DNA from: Astragalus membranaceus
Taxonomy: Eukaryota > Streptophyta > Magnoliopsida > Fabales > Fabaceae
Assembly: GCA_039519185.1 (NCBI GenBank)
Contig: CM076851.1
Coordinates: 27,962,857 to 28,026,856 of the forward strand
Direction: 5' to 3'
Length of the DNA stretch: 64,000 nucleotides
The first letter of the stretch is position 1; the number at the start of each line of letters is the position of its first letter. Below are positions 35,462-47,885 of the stretch, one piece after another. The notes under the pieces are model-generated. The model did not search any database. It saw only the letters and a list, made by a program, of their open reading frames with translations, and was not told the DNA's origin. Both the position numbers and the translations under genes were made by a program.

Positions 35462-35512
35462 TTGCTTTTTCAGGTTTGTTCTCCTACCATTAATTTTATT
35501 TTTATGATGTTA

Positions 35513-38098
35513 CAAAATAAAATTATGGTTTGGAATTGTAGAGGGGCTGCTAGTCCCGGTTTCTATAGAAATTGCAAGCAATATTTGGATATTCACAGAC
35601 CTGACATTCTAGTTATCATGGAAACTAGAGCTCACCCCAACAGGTTGCGTAATACCTTCATGTTGCTAGGATATGATGGGTTCCTTTTTGCAGAGAGCAG
35701 AGGGTTTGCTGGAGGCATCATCACTGCTTGGAAGTCTGATCTTGTGACTATTCAAGAAGTGGCAAACAATTTTCAAATTCTTCATTTGCAGGTGACTTTA
35801 TAGGGCGACGACTGGAGCTGGTTCTTCACCCCAGTTTATGCTAGTCCTTCTGAGGAGTTGCGGCAGCATCTTTGGCGTGATTTGGCTGATATTTCTTATT
35901 CTATGCAGGATAAGTGGCTTCTTGCAGGTGACTTTAATGAGGTGGCTACTTCCGATGAGAGGAAGGGAGGCGCCCCAGCAAATGTTAGCAGGTATACAAA
36001 CTTCTCAGACCGTATCAACAGATGCAAGCTGATGGATTTGGGTTCGGTGGGCTCCAGGTTTACTTGGAGAGGTGCTCTTTACCATAACACAACTAGAATG
36101 TTTGCTAGACTTGATCGAGGCTTATGTAATGATCATTGGAGAGTAGCCTTTCCCGATGCTCTGGTGAAAGTGTTACCAAGGATCAAATTCTCTAATCATC
36201 ACCCATTGCTTCTTTGCTTACATGGAAACACTAGTGTTGGGGTGGAGAGACCCGTTCGGTTTGAAGTAGCTTGGATGACTCACCCAACTTTCAATGAGAA
36301 CTTGTTGAATTGGTGGGACAATGGGAATCATTTTCCTGATAATCTAAAGATGTTGGAGTTGGATCTAATTAACTGGAAGAACACCACCTTTGGCAACATC
36401 AAAGCCAAAAAGAAGAAAATTTTTTCCCGGTTAGGCGGTATTCAAAGAAAGTAACAGTACACTTCCATGAATCCTTTTCTCGTTAGTTTTGAAAAAGAGC
36501 TTCAGTTGGAGTTAGCAGATATTCTTCATAAGGAGGAGCTTCTTTGGTTTCAAAGATCTAGAACCCAATGGCTTCAAGATGGTGATCGAAATACCAGGTA
36601 CTACTACATCAAAGCTACTAATAGAAAAAAGCGAAATAATATTATTATGTTGAGGGGTGACGATGGCCATTGGAATGATAATGTGGTTGATATTAAGACT
36701 ATGGTCTCTTCTTATTTCATTTCCTTGTTTGAAGAGGATATAAATGGCATTAATTATATTCACACTAAATATAAGTTTCCAGCTATTAGTAATGAGGAGG
36801 TTGAGCATATTGGCCGAGATGTGGAGTACAGTGAAATTAGAAAAGCTCTTTTTGACATGGATCCTTGGAAGGCACCTAGCCCCGATGGTTTCCAAGCTGG
36901 TTTCTATCAAGCAAATTGGAGTATTATCTCCTCTTCTTTCTGTGATCATGTTAGAAATATGTGGCAGTGCCCTGATGATATGGGCATTATTAATACTACT
37001 GATATTTGTCTCATTCCTAAGGTGGAGAAACCTAAGTTTGTCACCCAATTCAGGCCTATCTCTTTATGCAATGTTAGTTACAAGGTTCTCACAAAGATTG
37101 TTGTCAACCGGTTGAAGCCTCTTATTCCTAGTATTGTCTCTCCTTATCAGACTGGTTTTGTTCCTACTAGAAGCATTCATGAAAATATTATTGTTGCCCA
37201 AGAGCGTGTTCATAGCATGCACAAGATGCGTGGCAAGACGGGGTTTTTTGCTATTAAAATTGATCTTGCCAAAGCTTATGATCAGTTGAGGTGGGCCTTC
37301 ATTAAAGATGCTTTGGTGGAGGTGGGTCTGCCTAGCCATCTCATTAATTTTGTTATGCACTGTGTGACTTGTGTCCAAACTAATGTGATGTGGAATGGAA
37401 GTCGATCCAATTTTTTCAAGCCAGCAGAGGTATTCGTCAAGGAGATCCCATATCCCCTTACCTCTTTGTTTTCTGTATTGACAAGCTTACTCATATGATT
37501 ATGGAAGAGGATGATGATGGAAATTGGTGCCCGTTAAAAGATGGTAGGCTTGGTCCTGCTGTTTCTCATCTTATGTTTGCTGATGACTTGCTTCTTTTTG
37601 GGAAAGCTAATGAGAGGAATATTAAGAGTGTTACTCAAACTCTCAACACATTTTGTGCTATGTTAGGTCAAATTGTAAGTGTGGAGAAGTCTAGTATTTT
37701 TTATTCCAGGAATAGTCCAAGATATATTAGAAGACAGTTGACAAGACTCACTGGTTTTAGAGAAACTCAAAACTTGGGCAAATATTTAGGGGTTCCGTTG
37801 ATTGGAAGAGCCCCTAGGAAACATGATTTTCAGTTTTTGGTGGATAAGGTGAAGGAGAAGCTCTCAGGTTGGAAGCAAAATCATATCTCCTTTGCTGGGA
37901 GGGTTATGCTCTCCAAGTCCGTAATTGAAGCTATTCCTATTTATTCTATGATGACCATTCCCATTCCTAGGAGTTGCTTGGATGAGATCCAAAAGCTTCA
38001 AAGGGATTTTATTTGGGGTGATGAAGATGGAAGGAGGAAATTTCACATGGTTAATTGGAAAACCTTAACTCTTCCAAAAGTTCATGGTGGTCTTGCTA
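35513..38098 (+). pseudogene. LINE ORF2, endonuclease and reverse transcriptase part
   Basis: The apurinic-type endonuclease nicks target DNA and the reverse transcriptase copies the LINE RNA there. Endonuclease motifs: MVWNCRGAASPGF at the start, ILVIMETRAHP (catalytic E), WLLAGDFNEV (D.N). Reverse transcriptase: LIPKVEKPKFVTQFRPISLCNV, IKIDLAKAYDQLRW (a conserved D; usually KAYDRL.W), SRGIRQGDPISPYLF and the catalytic LMFADDLLLF. In-frame stops at 35801 (TAG) and 36452 (TAA) and a frameshift near 37420 disable it. It breaks off at GGLA, where the CACTA element entered. Confidence 0.9.
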
Positions 38099-38429
38099 CA
38101 CTAGTGCAAAATTAGCTTTAAAAAGCACTATTTTGAATCGGTTGTTTGGATAACCGATTCCAAATGTGGACGCGGTGGCAAATTTGCAATTAAATGGAAT
38201 TGTGGCAGATTTTTTTAGACATTTAGAATCGGTTGTTTAAACAACCGATTCGAAATGTGCCAATTTAGACATTTGGAATCGGTTGACTGAATAACCAATT
38301 CCGAATATCTACATTCAGAATCGGTTCTTTAAACAACCGATTCATAATGTCTGTTTCATTACAATTTTCACGACCCCCCTTGTTATTTCAGTTTCCCTCT
38401 CACACTTTACCTCTCAAACCCTAACTTGT

Positions 38430-38770
38430 TCCCTCGCTCTCACACGCAGCAAATCCCTCTCACACGCAGTAAATCCCTCGCTCGCAGCTCACTCGTTCTC
38501 ATTCCCTTCGTTCGCAGCTCACTCGCTGCAAATCCATCTTCATTCGCATCAAATCCCTCCTTCGTTCGCAGCAAATCCCTCCTTCGTTCGCATCAAATCC
38601 CTCCTTCGTTTGCAGCTCACTCGCAGCAAATCCCTCCTTCGTTCGCAGCAAATCCCCTTCGTTCGCATCTGGTCGCAGCTCCCTGCCATCTCTTCGCAGC
38701 TCATCCTTCGCTCTGTCGCATTTCAGTTTGCTCCTTCGTTCTCTGTCGCATCTCTTCACTCCGTCGCATC
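38430..38770 (+). repeat. CGCAGCAAATCCCTC-type minisatellite in the CACTA leader
   Basis: Degenerate repeats of TCGTTCGCAGCAAATCCCTC about 20-25 bp long, probably in the 5' leader of the transposase transcript. Serine/arginine-rich frames across it are artefacts of the repeat. Confidence 0.7.
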
Positions 38771-39518
38771 CCTCTCACGCGGTATTTCTCTTCTTCTCAA
38801 CATCTGTTCCCTTATAGCATCTGTTCTCTTTCTCAGCTCACTTCCTTAGTTGCCGTCTTCAGGTGTAGAACATTGCCGTCATATGTTTTCCTCACGCCGT
38901 TCCCTCATCTCGCTGCTACCAGGCTCGCCTCGTCTTTTCAAGAGAAAGCATTCTGTTACTATTGAAATCTTAGTCTAGTTAAACGTGTTTTTAATTTTGG
39001 CAAAGTTGTTAGTTGGATAATTCTGTTTCATTTGATGAAACTATAATTGATATATAATACATCTAAATAGATGTTGGATAATTCTGTTTCATTTGATTTT
39101 AGGACTAGATTGTGTTATCAAGCTTACATAATTGAGCTGTTAGTTTTGAACTGGATTTCAATAATTAAGGGTGCATTTTGTTACTTTGATTTTAACTAAA
39201 ATGGTTGGCTATATTGCTCATAGAAAGGTGCATTTTGGGACTTTGATTGAAGTTGAAGGGTGCATTCTACATGCATTTCTTCTAGTAATGATAATCTTCA
39301 AAAACAAAAGGGACTATTATTGAATCAATAATGCTCCCTCATGGAGTTAACTAACATGAATTTTGTGTCAAGTTTACTTTGTTGTTAGTTATTGTCACTA
39401 AACTTAGTAAATTTAGAAGGAACTATTATTTCCATTTTAATGACCGAGTCTTATTATTTCCATTTTAATACCCAAGTCTAGTAACTGACCCTATATGTGT
39501 CTGACATGAAGCACTTAC

Positions 39519-41897
39519 TTGGATCATAGCTGGATGGAAAGTAATCGTATGAGTGATGAGTATGCGAAAGGAGTTGAAGAGTTTCTAAATTTTGCTCAAG
39601 CAAAGCTTCCCAAAACTGTTGTCAATTTTTCTTGTCCTTGTGTTATTTGTGTTAATCAGACCCCACAATCACTTTCCATAATAAAGGACCATCTCTTTTT
39701 TCATGGGATCTGCATGGGTTATACCACATGGATATGGCATGGTGAATCAAGAGACACCCCAAGTGTGTCCAGAAGAGAGAAAGTCGATGAAGATATGAAT
39801 GACCGAATGGAGGATATGATCCGTGACATCGGTCTTGAATCTTTTAAGCGGGTGCATGTGTATGATACTCTATGCAAAGATAAAGAAGAGCTTCTGTATT
39901 TGGGATGCAAAAAATACACACGGTTGTCTGCGACGATAAGATTGATCAATCTGAAGGCAATAAATGGGTGGACCGATAAGGGCTTCACTGAATTACGTGA
40001 GTTGTTGAAAGACATGCTTCCCGAAGGTAACACATTGCCGAATCGTACCTATGATGCGAAGAAGATATTGTGTTCGATGGGTGTGGGGTATAAGAAAATA
40101 CATGCATGCCCCAATGATTGCATATTGTATCGAAATGATTTTGAGAAGTCGCACAAGTGTTCCACATGCAATCTTTCGCGCTACAAAGTGAAGACTGGTG
40201 AATCTAGTAGCGATGATGATGATGTCACAAAAGGTTCTCCCGCAAAGGTTTTGTGGTATCTTCCAATAATACCCAGATTCCAACGCTTATTTGCTAATGC
40301 AAAAGATGCAAAGAACATTAGATGGCATGCAGATGAGAGGAAATGTGACGGACAGCTTCGCCATCCAGCTGATTCTTTGCAGTGGAAGAAAGTTGATCGT
40401 TTGTTTCCGGATTTTGGCGTCGAGCCAAGAAATCTTAGACTTGCGCTTGCTTCAGATGGTATGAATCCATATGGTAACTTAATTACAAATCATAGTTCGT
40501 GGCCCGTTCTCATTGTAATTTACAACCTTTCTCCTTGGTTGTGCATGAAACGCAAGTATGTTATGTTATCTATGATGATTTTTGGCCCAAGACAACCAGG
40601 TAATGACATAGATGTTTATCTTAGCCCGTTGGTTGAAGACTTGAGAAAAATGTGGGATCAAGGTGTGGATGTGTTTGACGGGTATTCTAATGAAACATTT
40701 AAGCTGCGAGCGATGCTATTTTGCACGATCAATGACTTCCCAGCATATGGGAACTTGTCTGGGTATAGTATTAAAGGACATAAAGGTTGTCCTATTTGTG
40801 CAGAAGGCATGTACCACCATCAACTAAAACACGGAAGAAAAATTGTCTACCTTGGGCATCATAAATTTCTAAGACGTAATCACCCATATCGTAGGTTGAA
40901 AAAAGCTTTTAACGGGTGCCAGGAAAATGACATTGCTCCGAATGCCTTCACTGGAGAAGAGGTCTATCAAGTGGTTAAGGACATCAATGTTGCATTCGGA
41001 AAAAAGCAGAAACATTCAAATGAGAATACCAATTGCAAGTGGAAGAAGAGGTCTGTATTCTTTGATCTTCCATATTGGTCTTGTCTTGATGTAAGACATT
41101 GTCTTGATGTCATGCACGGCGAGAAAAATGTCTGTGATAGTGTCATCGGGACGCTTCTTAACATTAAAGGCAAGACAAAGGATTGCATAAAATCTCGTTT
41201 GGATTTGCTTGAGATGGGCATAAGAAAACAGTTACATCGAGTGGCAAGAGGTAAAGGCACATATTTGTCTCCAGCATGTCATACCTTGTCAAAAAAAGAG
41301 AAAATAAGCTTTTGCGAGTGCCTAAGGGAAATCAAAGTGCCACAGGGTTACTCTTAAAATGTAAAGAGTCTTGTCTCAATGAAAGATCTCAAATTAGTTT
41401 GCTTGAAGTCTCATGACTGCCACGTGTTGATTCAACAACTACTACCTGTTGCTATACGCGGCATCCTGCCAAAAGATGTCCGACATACCATAACTAGGTT
41501 GTGCTTATTCTTCAATACTATATGTGGTAAAGTCATTGACCCTCAAAAATTGGACGAGTTGGAAAATGAGGCCGCTATTATCTTGTGTCAGTTGGAGATG
41601 TTTTTTCTGCCCTCATTCTTTGATATCATGGTTCACTTAATTGTTCATCTAGTGAGGGAGATTAGATTATGTGGTCCAGTTTATTTAAGGTGGATGTACC
41701 CAATCGAGCGATACATGAAGATCTTGAAAGGATATGTGAAGAACCAATATCGTTGGAAACAGTTCAAGACAACACTCACGACCAAATATGTCTTTGGCAA
41801 GGGGGATAAGTCCGGTGAAACAACCCCATTTCACAAGTATCCTAGTATATCTACTGAGACATGGACCGCATTTGTTAAAAGCCTCCTTACTTCGTAA
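39519..41897 (+). pseudogene. CACTA transposase (TNP2-type), start codon lost and one nonsense codon
   Basis: TNP2-type transposases cut CACTA elements. The frame opens with TTG where the family has ATG (then DHSWMESNRMS; usual MDRSWM). Domains in order: N-terminal Transpos_assoc with CPCVIC (about residues 1-75); a cysteine region (HACPNDCILYR, HKCSTCNLSRYK, about 200-235); the transposase_21 core (LALASDGMNPYGN, about 310; HKGCPICAEGMYHH, about 430; DVRHCLDVMHGEKNVCDSV, about 525); and a DUF4218-like part after the stop (FDIMVHLIVHLVREI, PIERYMKILKGYVKN). One TAA at 41355-41357 interrupts an otherwise continuous frame at GYS; the usual codon is probably TCA. The last part after NQYRWKQF is not the usual family end. 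Introns, if any, are not obvious. Confidence 0.9.
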
Positions 41898-43095
41898 TTT
41901 GTGGTATTGTTTTCACCACAACTATTTTTGTTTCTTAAATATTATTCATTTATTATATATGATGGTGTGTGTTCTTTGTAACAGTAGTTGGGTTACTGCT
42001 AATTGTTTGTTTCAGTGGTTAAGTTACTGCTTATTGTTGTATTTCATGCTCTATGCTTAGGTTTAACTTTTTAGGTTGATCCTATTTTTCTGTGTCTCTT
42101 TCTGTGAGTTTGCAAGTAATCTAGTTTTGTTGCATCCCAGAGTTAAAGTTTGTTCATGTTGGTGTTGCTCTACTGTTTCTACTATATTTGGTTCTATTCA
42201 CCATTGTTTTAGTTCTATTCAAGCATTGCTTCTGTTCTTATATTCATTTCACTTTCATTGTTGTCATTGACACTGTACTCTGCTTGTTATATACTGCTCT
42301 GCCTCTGTTTGTACAGACCTCTTTGTGTCTTTTGGTTCTCATTGTGCTGAGTTTTTTTATGGACCTTTTGTAGGTATTTGATAACCAAAAGGCATACACT
42401 CATAAGGAAATTTTGGAGGTCCGCAAGCTTTGGGCGGAATTTTATTTGAAGATTCGTCCTGCAGGAAATATATGATTGGCTAACAAGTTTGATTTTTTTT
42501 TTGTGTGGAAAGCTAACAAGTTTGATATATATGTATTTATTATAGTACATGTATTAGTTGCTGAAAGAAACATTTAGTTGCTGAATTAGTTGCTCCCACC
42601 TGTATTTGTTATAGTACATGTATTAGTTGCTGAATTGAAAGACATATGTATTTAGTTCCATGTTTTAGTTGATGGTGTGTAGTTGTTGAATTGAAAGAAA
42701 CGTGTAATTGTTGAATTGAATTGAAAGAAACATATTTATGTATTATTATGAGTTGCTGTAAAAATTTTATTAGGTGATTGCAAAAAAAAGGGAAGAAAAT
42801 AAAACCGATTCAAAATGGCTATTTATTAACAGACATTTGGAATCGGTTGTTTATAAAACCGATTCTAAATGGCTATTTATTAACAGACATTTTGAATCAG
42901 TTGTTTATATAACCGATTCAAAAAATAGTATTTAGAATCAGTTGTTTATATAACCGATTCAAAATCTCCCCATTTGGCATGTTCATGTTTGTTGTCTGAG
43001 ATAGCATTTGGAATCGGGGGTATTCGAATCGGCAAATAACCGACTCCAAATGTGCCAAACAACCGATTCAAAAAGCCTTTTTTGCAGTAGTGCTA

Positions 43096-44646
43096 TTAGG
43101 GACCTCAAGACTATGAATAGCGCTTGCACTATGAAAATGGGTTGGGCCTTGCGTACTGGGTTGGATACTTTGTGGTGTAATGTTCTTAAGGGCAAATATA
43201 GTAGAGGTTTACAGGAGAGTGGACCTATTGTTGCTAAGCCTATGGACTCTTTCATTTGGAAAGGAATTGTTAATGTGTGGAATGACATCGAGTCTTTGGA
43301 AGCTTGGGAGTTTGGAGATGGCACAACTATTAGTCTTTGGAATGATATTTGGGTTGATTCTACTACTAGGCTCATAGGAGTTGCTGACGACGTTCCAATT
43401 GAGTCTTTGGAATGGAAAGTCTCGGATCTGGTGGATCCAAGTGGGCATTGGACTGTGTGAATGTTGGAGAACCTTGTTCCAAATGATGTTTTGCGGAAGT
43501 TCAAAGCTCTTCCGGTTCCTAGTGAGGTTGATGGCCCTGACCAAAGAATCTGGTCAGGTAGTAAGAATGGTGAGTTTTCTATTGCTAGTGCATATGATTT
43601 GCTGCGAGAATTGCCCCTCCATACTAATGCAGATATCTGGGACCGTGTTTGGAAACTTGAGATACCTAAAAGGGTTCGTTGTTTTATCTTGGCAAGTGAT
43701 GCATGGACGTTTACCAACTAAGGCACTGTGTGGAAATTAGAGCAATTCAAATGTCAATTGTTCAAATTGCCCTGGTGTGGAGGAATCGTTGATTCACGTC
43801 TTCCGTGATTGTCGTCTTGCTGTGTTTATGTGGCGTCACCTCCTTCCCATTGTGCATGCCAACAAATTTTATGGAGGTAACCTTACAGAGTAGATTATGT
43901 TTAATCTTAATTTATGTTGCAAAGAGACGTTTCAGGTTCCTTGGTCTTCTATTTGGGCCACAGCTTGTTATCATTTATGGATGTGGAGAAATAAGGGAGT
44001 GCACGATCCGGAGTTTGTTAGGCCTTATAATCCTGCCCATGTGGTCTTGAATTTCATTTCCCATTTCTTTGATCATAGTTTGGTTAATGTGGTTGTTGCA
44101 CCCAGAGTTCGAATTGAGACTTATGTCAGATGGACACCTCCGTTAGAGGATTGGGTTCGATTAAACTGTGATGGGGCCTCTAGAGTTAATCCGAGTACTG
44201 CAGCTTGTGGGGGTGTTCTGCGCAATGCAGCTGGTTCTTGGATTGTGGGATTTGCTCATACTTTGGGTTTAGCTAATGCTCATGTGGCTGAACCCTGGAG
44301 TGTTTTTGTGGGATTGCGCCTGGCTTATGATAGAGGCTTTAGGAGTGTTGAACTTAATCTGGACTCAACTTTTGTTGTCAACTGTATATCTGGGAATTCT
44401 GCAGGTAGTTCTGAAGGGCGTAATCTCGTTCGCCGTATTAGACAGTTGCTAACCTTGGATTGGACGGTTTCTATTAAGCATGTCTATAGGGAGGCTAATA
44501 GGGTGGCTGATGGTCTTGCTACTCTTGGTTGTAGCTTGATGGAGGACAACCCTTTTGTGTTGTTTGATACTCCTCCTGATAGTGTTAGGCTGTTAGTTGC
44601 TAATGATGTTGTTGGAGTTTCTACTTCGCGTTTAGTTTCCGTGTAA
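43096..44646 (+). pseudogene. LINE ORF2, zf-RVT and RNase H part
   Basis: Continues the interrupted LINE (IRDLKTMNSACTMKMGWAL). It contains FGDGTTISLWNDIWV, a TGA at 43458, a frameshift near 43690 within the zf-RVT motif (WQVMHGRLPTKALCGN in the second frame) and two further stops at about 43738 and 43892. The open frame 43897-44646 holds a plant-type RNase H: LNCDGASRVNPSTAACGGVL (first catalytic D), AEPWSVFVGLRLA (catalytic E), NLDSTFVV (D) and REANRVADGLATLG (D). Usual family text is AELWA, so P replaces L beside the glutamate. The RNase H is intact and the rest is broken. Confidence 0.88.
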
Positions 44647-44833
44647 TCGCTTTTGGGCTCATCGCCCCGTTTTATATCAAAAAAAAAAGAAAAAGAAAAA
44701 GAAAGAATTTTCACATAAAATTACATATCAACTTTGGCAACTAATTAATATGTACATCAATTACATATCAACTTAGAAATGAGCTAAATGGGTATTGCGT
44801 TAAGCTCAAAAACCAAGCTTTTGGCAACTAATT

Positions 44834-44938
44834 TTTTTTTTGATAATCAATGTTAGTGGGGGTGGGGGAATGTTAGTTTCCAGGGTTTGATCCCGAGACC
44901 TCTTGCACTCTTTTGGTGCACTCATTTAATATCTCTTA
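44834..44938 (-). mobile_element. short SINE, minus orientation
   Basis: A perfect 10-bp target duplication GCAACTAATT (44824-44833 and 44939-44948) flanks 105 bp that begins with a T-run (poly-A on the minus strand). On the minus strand GGGATCAAACCCTGG resembles a tRNA box B. No family name is assigned. Confidence 0.75.
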
Positions 44939-44948
44939 GCAACTAATT

Positions 44949-45183
44949 GAATTTCCCCAATAATATACTGTTACGTCCCCTTTTTTCTTAATGGCTTGTT
45001 TGGTTGAGGAGAAACAAGAAAACGAGAGGTAGGATAAAGAGAAGTAGGAAAAAGATGGGGTAGGATAGTCAGAAAGAAAAGAAAAAGAAAGGAGAAAAAT
45101 TCATTGATTAATAGAATCGCGATTTTATCCTTATTATTTTGATATTTTATTTTGAAATAAGAATATTGTTGTCTATTGATTAA
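44949..45183. other. gene-free spacer
   Basis: AT- and purine-rich DNA before the solo LTR; nothing recognisable. Confidence 0.6.
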
Positions 45184-46626
45184 TAATATGTAGCGACCGA
45201 AAAATCCGGGTGAGGATTCCTCGAAGGTTCAAAAATGAAGCCGCCACCAAAGTTTAGTTTAAGGGCAAACATTGGAAAATCCCTTTTGGAATGGATAAGG
45301 GTCCTTGAGACCAGATAAGGGTTCGGGAGTCGGTTATGCGTGGGGAAGGTGTTAGCACCCTACGACATCCTTCCTAAGGAAGGTTACCTGCTAATTAGTT
45401 GTAGGAAAAAAATGTTAATTTTGAAAATGTTAATTTTTACCCTTTTATTGAAAGAAAAAGACTTAATAAAATTTTGGTTTTTTGTGCTTGACAGGAGTGG
45501 GCCCCCGCTCCTACGTATCTCCAGGTGTGATGGAGAAATCAAAGCTACGTAGTTCTTAGTTTAGAAAATGTTTGTTGGTTGGTGTTTTTTAATATAGGGG
45601 TTTTAGGATTGTGTGATCTGTGTTGAAGGACCACTGGGGGTCTGAAGGAGCGTTGGGGCTCTGAAGGGCCGCTGAGGGCTGAAGGAGCATTGGGGCTCTG
45701 AAGGACCACAGTTCACTTATCCTAAAACGATGACTAACCCGGCCGTACGACCGACTTAATCCCCTACTTTAAAAATAAGATTTTTGATTTTTGAAATGAA
45801 AGAGATGTGTTTGTATTTTTTTTTAATTTAAAAATTATTTATTTTAAATAGGAATTTTAGGACATGATCCGTAACGGTTCATTAGCGACCTAAAAAGCAG
45901 ACTAACCCGACTGTACAGTCGACTTAGTCCCCTATTTATATTTTTTTAAAAAAAGGAATGTCTATTTTCATAGAGAAAAATGGATTTGTGAAAGAAATTA
46001 TTTATTTGTAGAACGAAAAAAAATGGTATAGTGGTAAAATGGGTTGTCGTTTGCTACAGGGGTTTGTATTTTGGGAAGGGGGTGCGAACAGTGAGACCAA
46101 TTCATTTTTGTGAACTGGGCTGTGTTTAAAAAGATGGACTTGTTGTCAAAAAAGGGTGGGCTTACTGTCAAAAAAGATGGCTACGAGTTGGGTTTGTACT
46201 TGGTGCTGTATGATTAAAACATGGGAGGTATGGATAGCATCCGGGGCTGTATTTATAAAAAAGGAGTGCAAGCAGCGAGCCCAGCTGGTTTTTACTTACA
46301 GATCTGAGCCCTAGGAGCAGTGGGCTTCAGGGGTGGCGTTAGTGAAAAGAGGGGGTGTGAAGAGTAATCTGAGCTCAAAAAAAATAATAAAAAAAACTTA
46401 GATCATATAAAATAAAACAGATGCAAATCCCAACCCTAATATCCAACTTTCCCTCTCTCAGCGCCGCTTTGCTCCCTTTCTCCCTAACCCTAACTTTCAT
46501 TTTCTCTTCTCCTCACCAAACCGCACCACCCTTCTCTTCTTCTCTTGGCGCCAATCATTCTTCTCTCCCTCACCAACCCGATCCTCACCTCCTCCCGGTA
46601 AGCCCACGTTCTCCTTCTCTCGTCAC

Positions 46627-47885
46627 TGTTAAGACCTTGGCAAGTGTACCAAATGTCGTCGCAAGTAATAAAATACGGTAAGTAACCGGTCGATTCCACA
46701 GGGATTGCGCGTTGAAAACAGTAGCAAAGTTGTAAATTCTTAGATTGTAAAGGTTTTGGTAATTGAGTAATCAGTAACAGTATACAAACGTGATTTAAGA
46801 ATACGAGAAAAACGACTAGGGATCGAATCCTCTCACCTCACCTATCACATGAACCTTAGCCAATTCAAGTTAATTATTCAATTTCTAGATTCAATTCACT
46901 AATTAAGGTCAAGGGCAATTCCTTGCCTCAAGACCCCTATTACCCTAAGAGTTACCCTAATTCCTTAGGCGAGTCATGCCAGAGGGTAATGCATTAAGAT
47001 TAAGAATTTTAATGAATTCACATAAGCTACCACATACTCCTATGATGATTACTAGCATGTGATCTAACTACCCAATTTCCAGCTACTAATTCATATTCCT
47101 ATGCAATCACTAGCCTGGATCATCACAATTATCATATGTAATTGAAAAGCATTAAGAACATAGGTATTTAGACAAAGTAAATCGAATAATAACTGAATTG
47201 ATTAGAACAATGGTTCACATGATAGGGTTGGGAGATTCATCTCTCCCTAATCTAAGCAAATTAGTTACAATCCATCCTAAGAGTAGAAACCAACATAAAA
47301 TAGAAAACAAACATAAAGGAAGACATTAGAACCTTCAATCCCTTGTTCCCAAGTGGTGAGAAGGCCCCAAAATCGCACCCTCCACTTGCACCAAAATGTG
47401 GCTCAGATCCCAAGACGAAAGTCCCAGGAAAAACGCTGAAACTGCTTTAAAAGCCCTAATTTTCACGCACCATCGCGACGCGGCCCGTGCCCGTCGCGTC
47501 GCGAAATAAGACAGAAACATCTGGCTTCGCAAAATTGCTTCGGGTCGCGTCGCGAACCCTCCTGGTCGCGACGCGAAACAGGACAGAAACATCTGGCTTT
47601 GCAAAATTCCTCCTGGTCGCGACGCGATATTGAACAGAAATCAAAGCCCTCCATTTTGCTGCATTTCCGGGCAAGTGTCTGGTTCGCCGAATGATGCCAC
47701 AACCAATTAGAGGTCTTCAAGTCCAATTTAGCTCCAACAGTGAAGGAATTACTTACAAATGAACTTCCTACTACAATTATCTAAAACTTAGACTAAATCC
47801 CCAGATAATGACTGTGATACAATGAAAAACCTGCACAATTGGTCCTAAAAATGCATAACTTACATCATATGATTGAGAGTCAACA
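46627..47885 (-). mobile_element. nested gypsy-like solo LTR, 1.26 kb, reverse orientation
   Basis: Termini TGTTAAGACC...GAGTCAACA are flanked by a perfect 5-bp target duplication GTCAC (46622-46626 and 47886-47890). Read on the minus strand it ends with ATTACTTGCGACGACATTTG, then GGTACACTTGCCAAG, wording commonly found at the 3' end of Athila/Tat-type LTRs just before the primer site; hence minus orientation. It carries a CG-rich palindrome array. Confidence 0.82.
47473..47625. repeat. paired palindrome array TCGCG(A/T)CGCG
   Basis: Copies start at 47473, 47494, 47545, 47566 and 47616. The first four form two pairs, 21 bp apart in each, and the units repeat every 72 and 71 bp; the sixth site, expected at about 47637, is absent. 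Between units the text is semi-conserved (CAGAAACATCTGGCTT, GCAAAATT). Confidence 0.8.

Larger units (their letters stand above)
38099..43092 (+). mobile_element. CACTA (En/Spm) transposon with near-complete transposase, inserted in the LINE
   Basis: Termini CACTAGTGCAAAA and TTTTGCAGTAGTG are flanked by the 3-bp target duplication CTA (38096-38098 and 43093-43095). Both subterminal regions carry GAATCGGTTGTTT and AAACAACCGATTC in alternating orientation (38144-38345, 42803-43075). Removing the element and one CTA restores the LINE reading frame exactly. Confidence 0.92.
33915..44706 (+). mobile_element. L1-type LINE, decayed, split by a CACTA element
   Basis: Order of parts: ORF1 with a DUF4283-type RNA-binding domain, endonuclease, reverse transcriptase, then (after the CACTA insert) zf-RVT, RNase H, a short 3'UTR and an A-rich tail from about 44680. 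It is essentially full length but has several frameshifts and stops. The target duplication is not resolved. The order and the presence of a C-terminal RNase H are typical of plant L1 elements. Confidence 0.88.

Noticed and set aside
37390..38115. Intact reverse transcriptase gene
   Set aside because: The FADD frame is open for 241 codons, but it is only part of ORF2; upstream stops, a frameshift and the CACTA insertion make it a pseudogene.
38426..38965. 179-codon serine/arginine-rich frame
   Set aside because: Derived from the TTCGTTCGCAGCAAATCC minisatellite in the CACTA leader.
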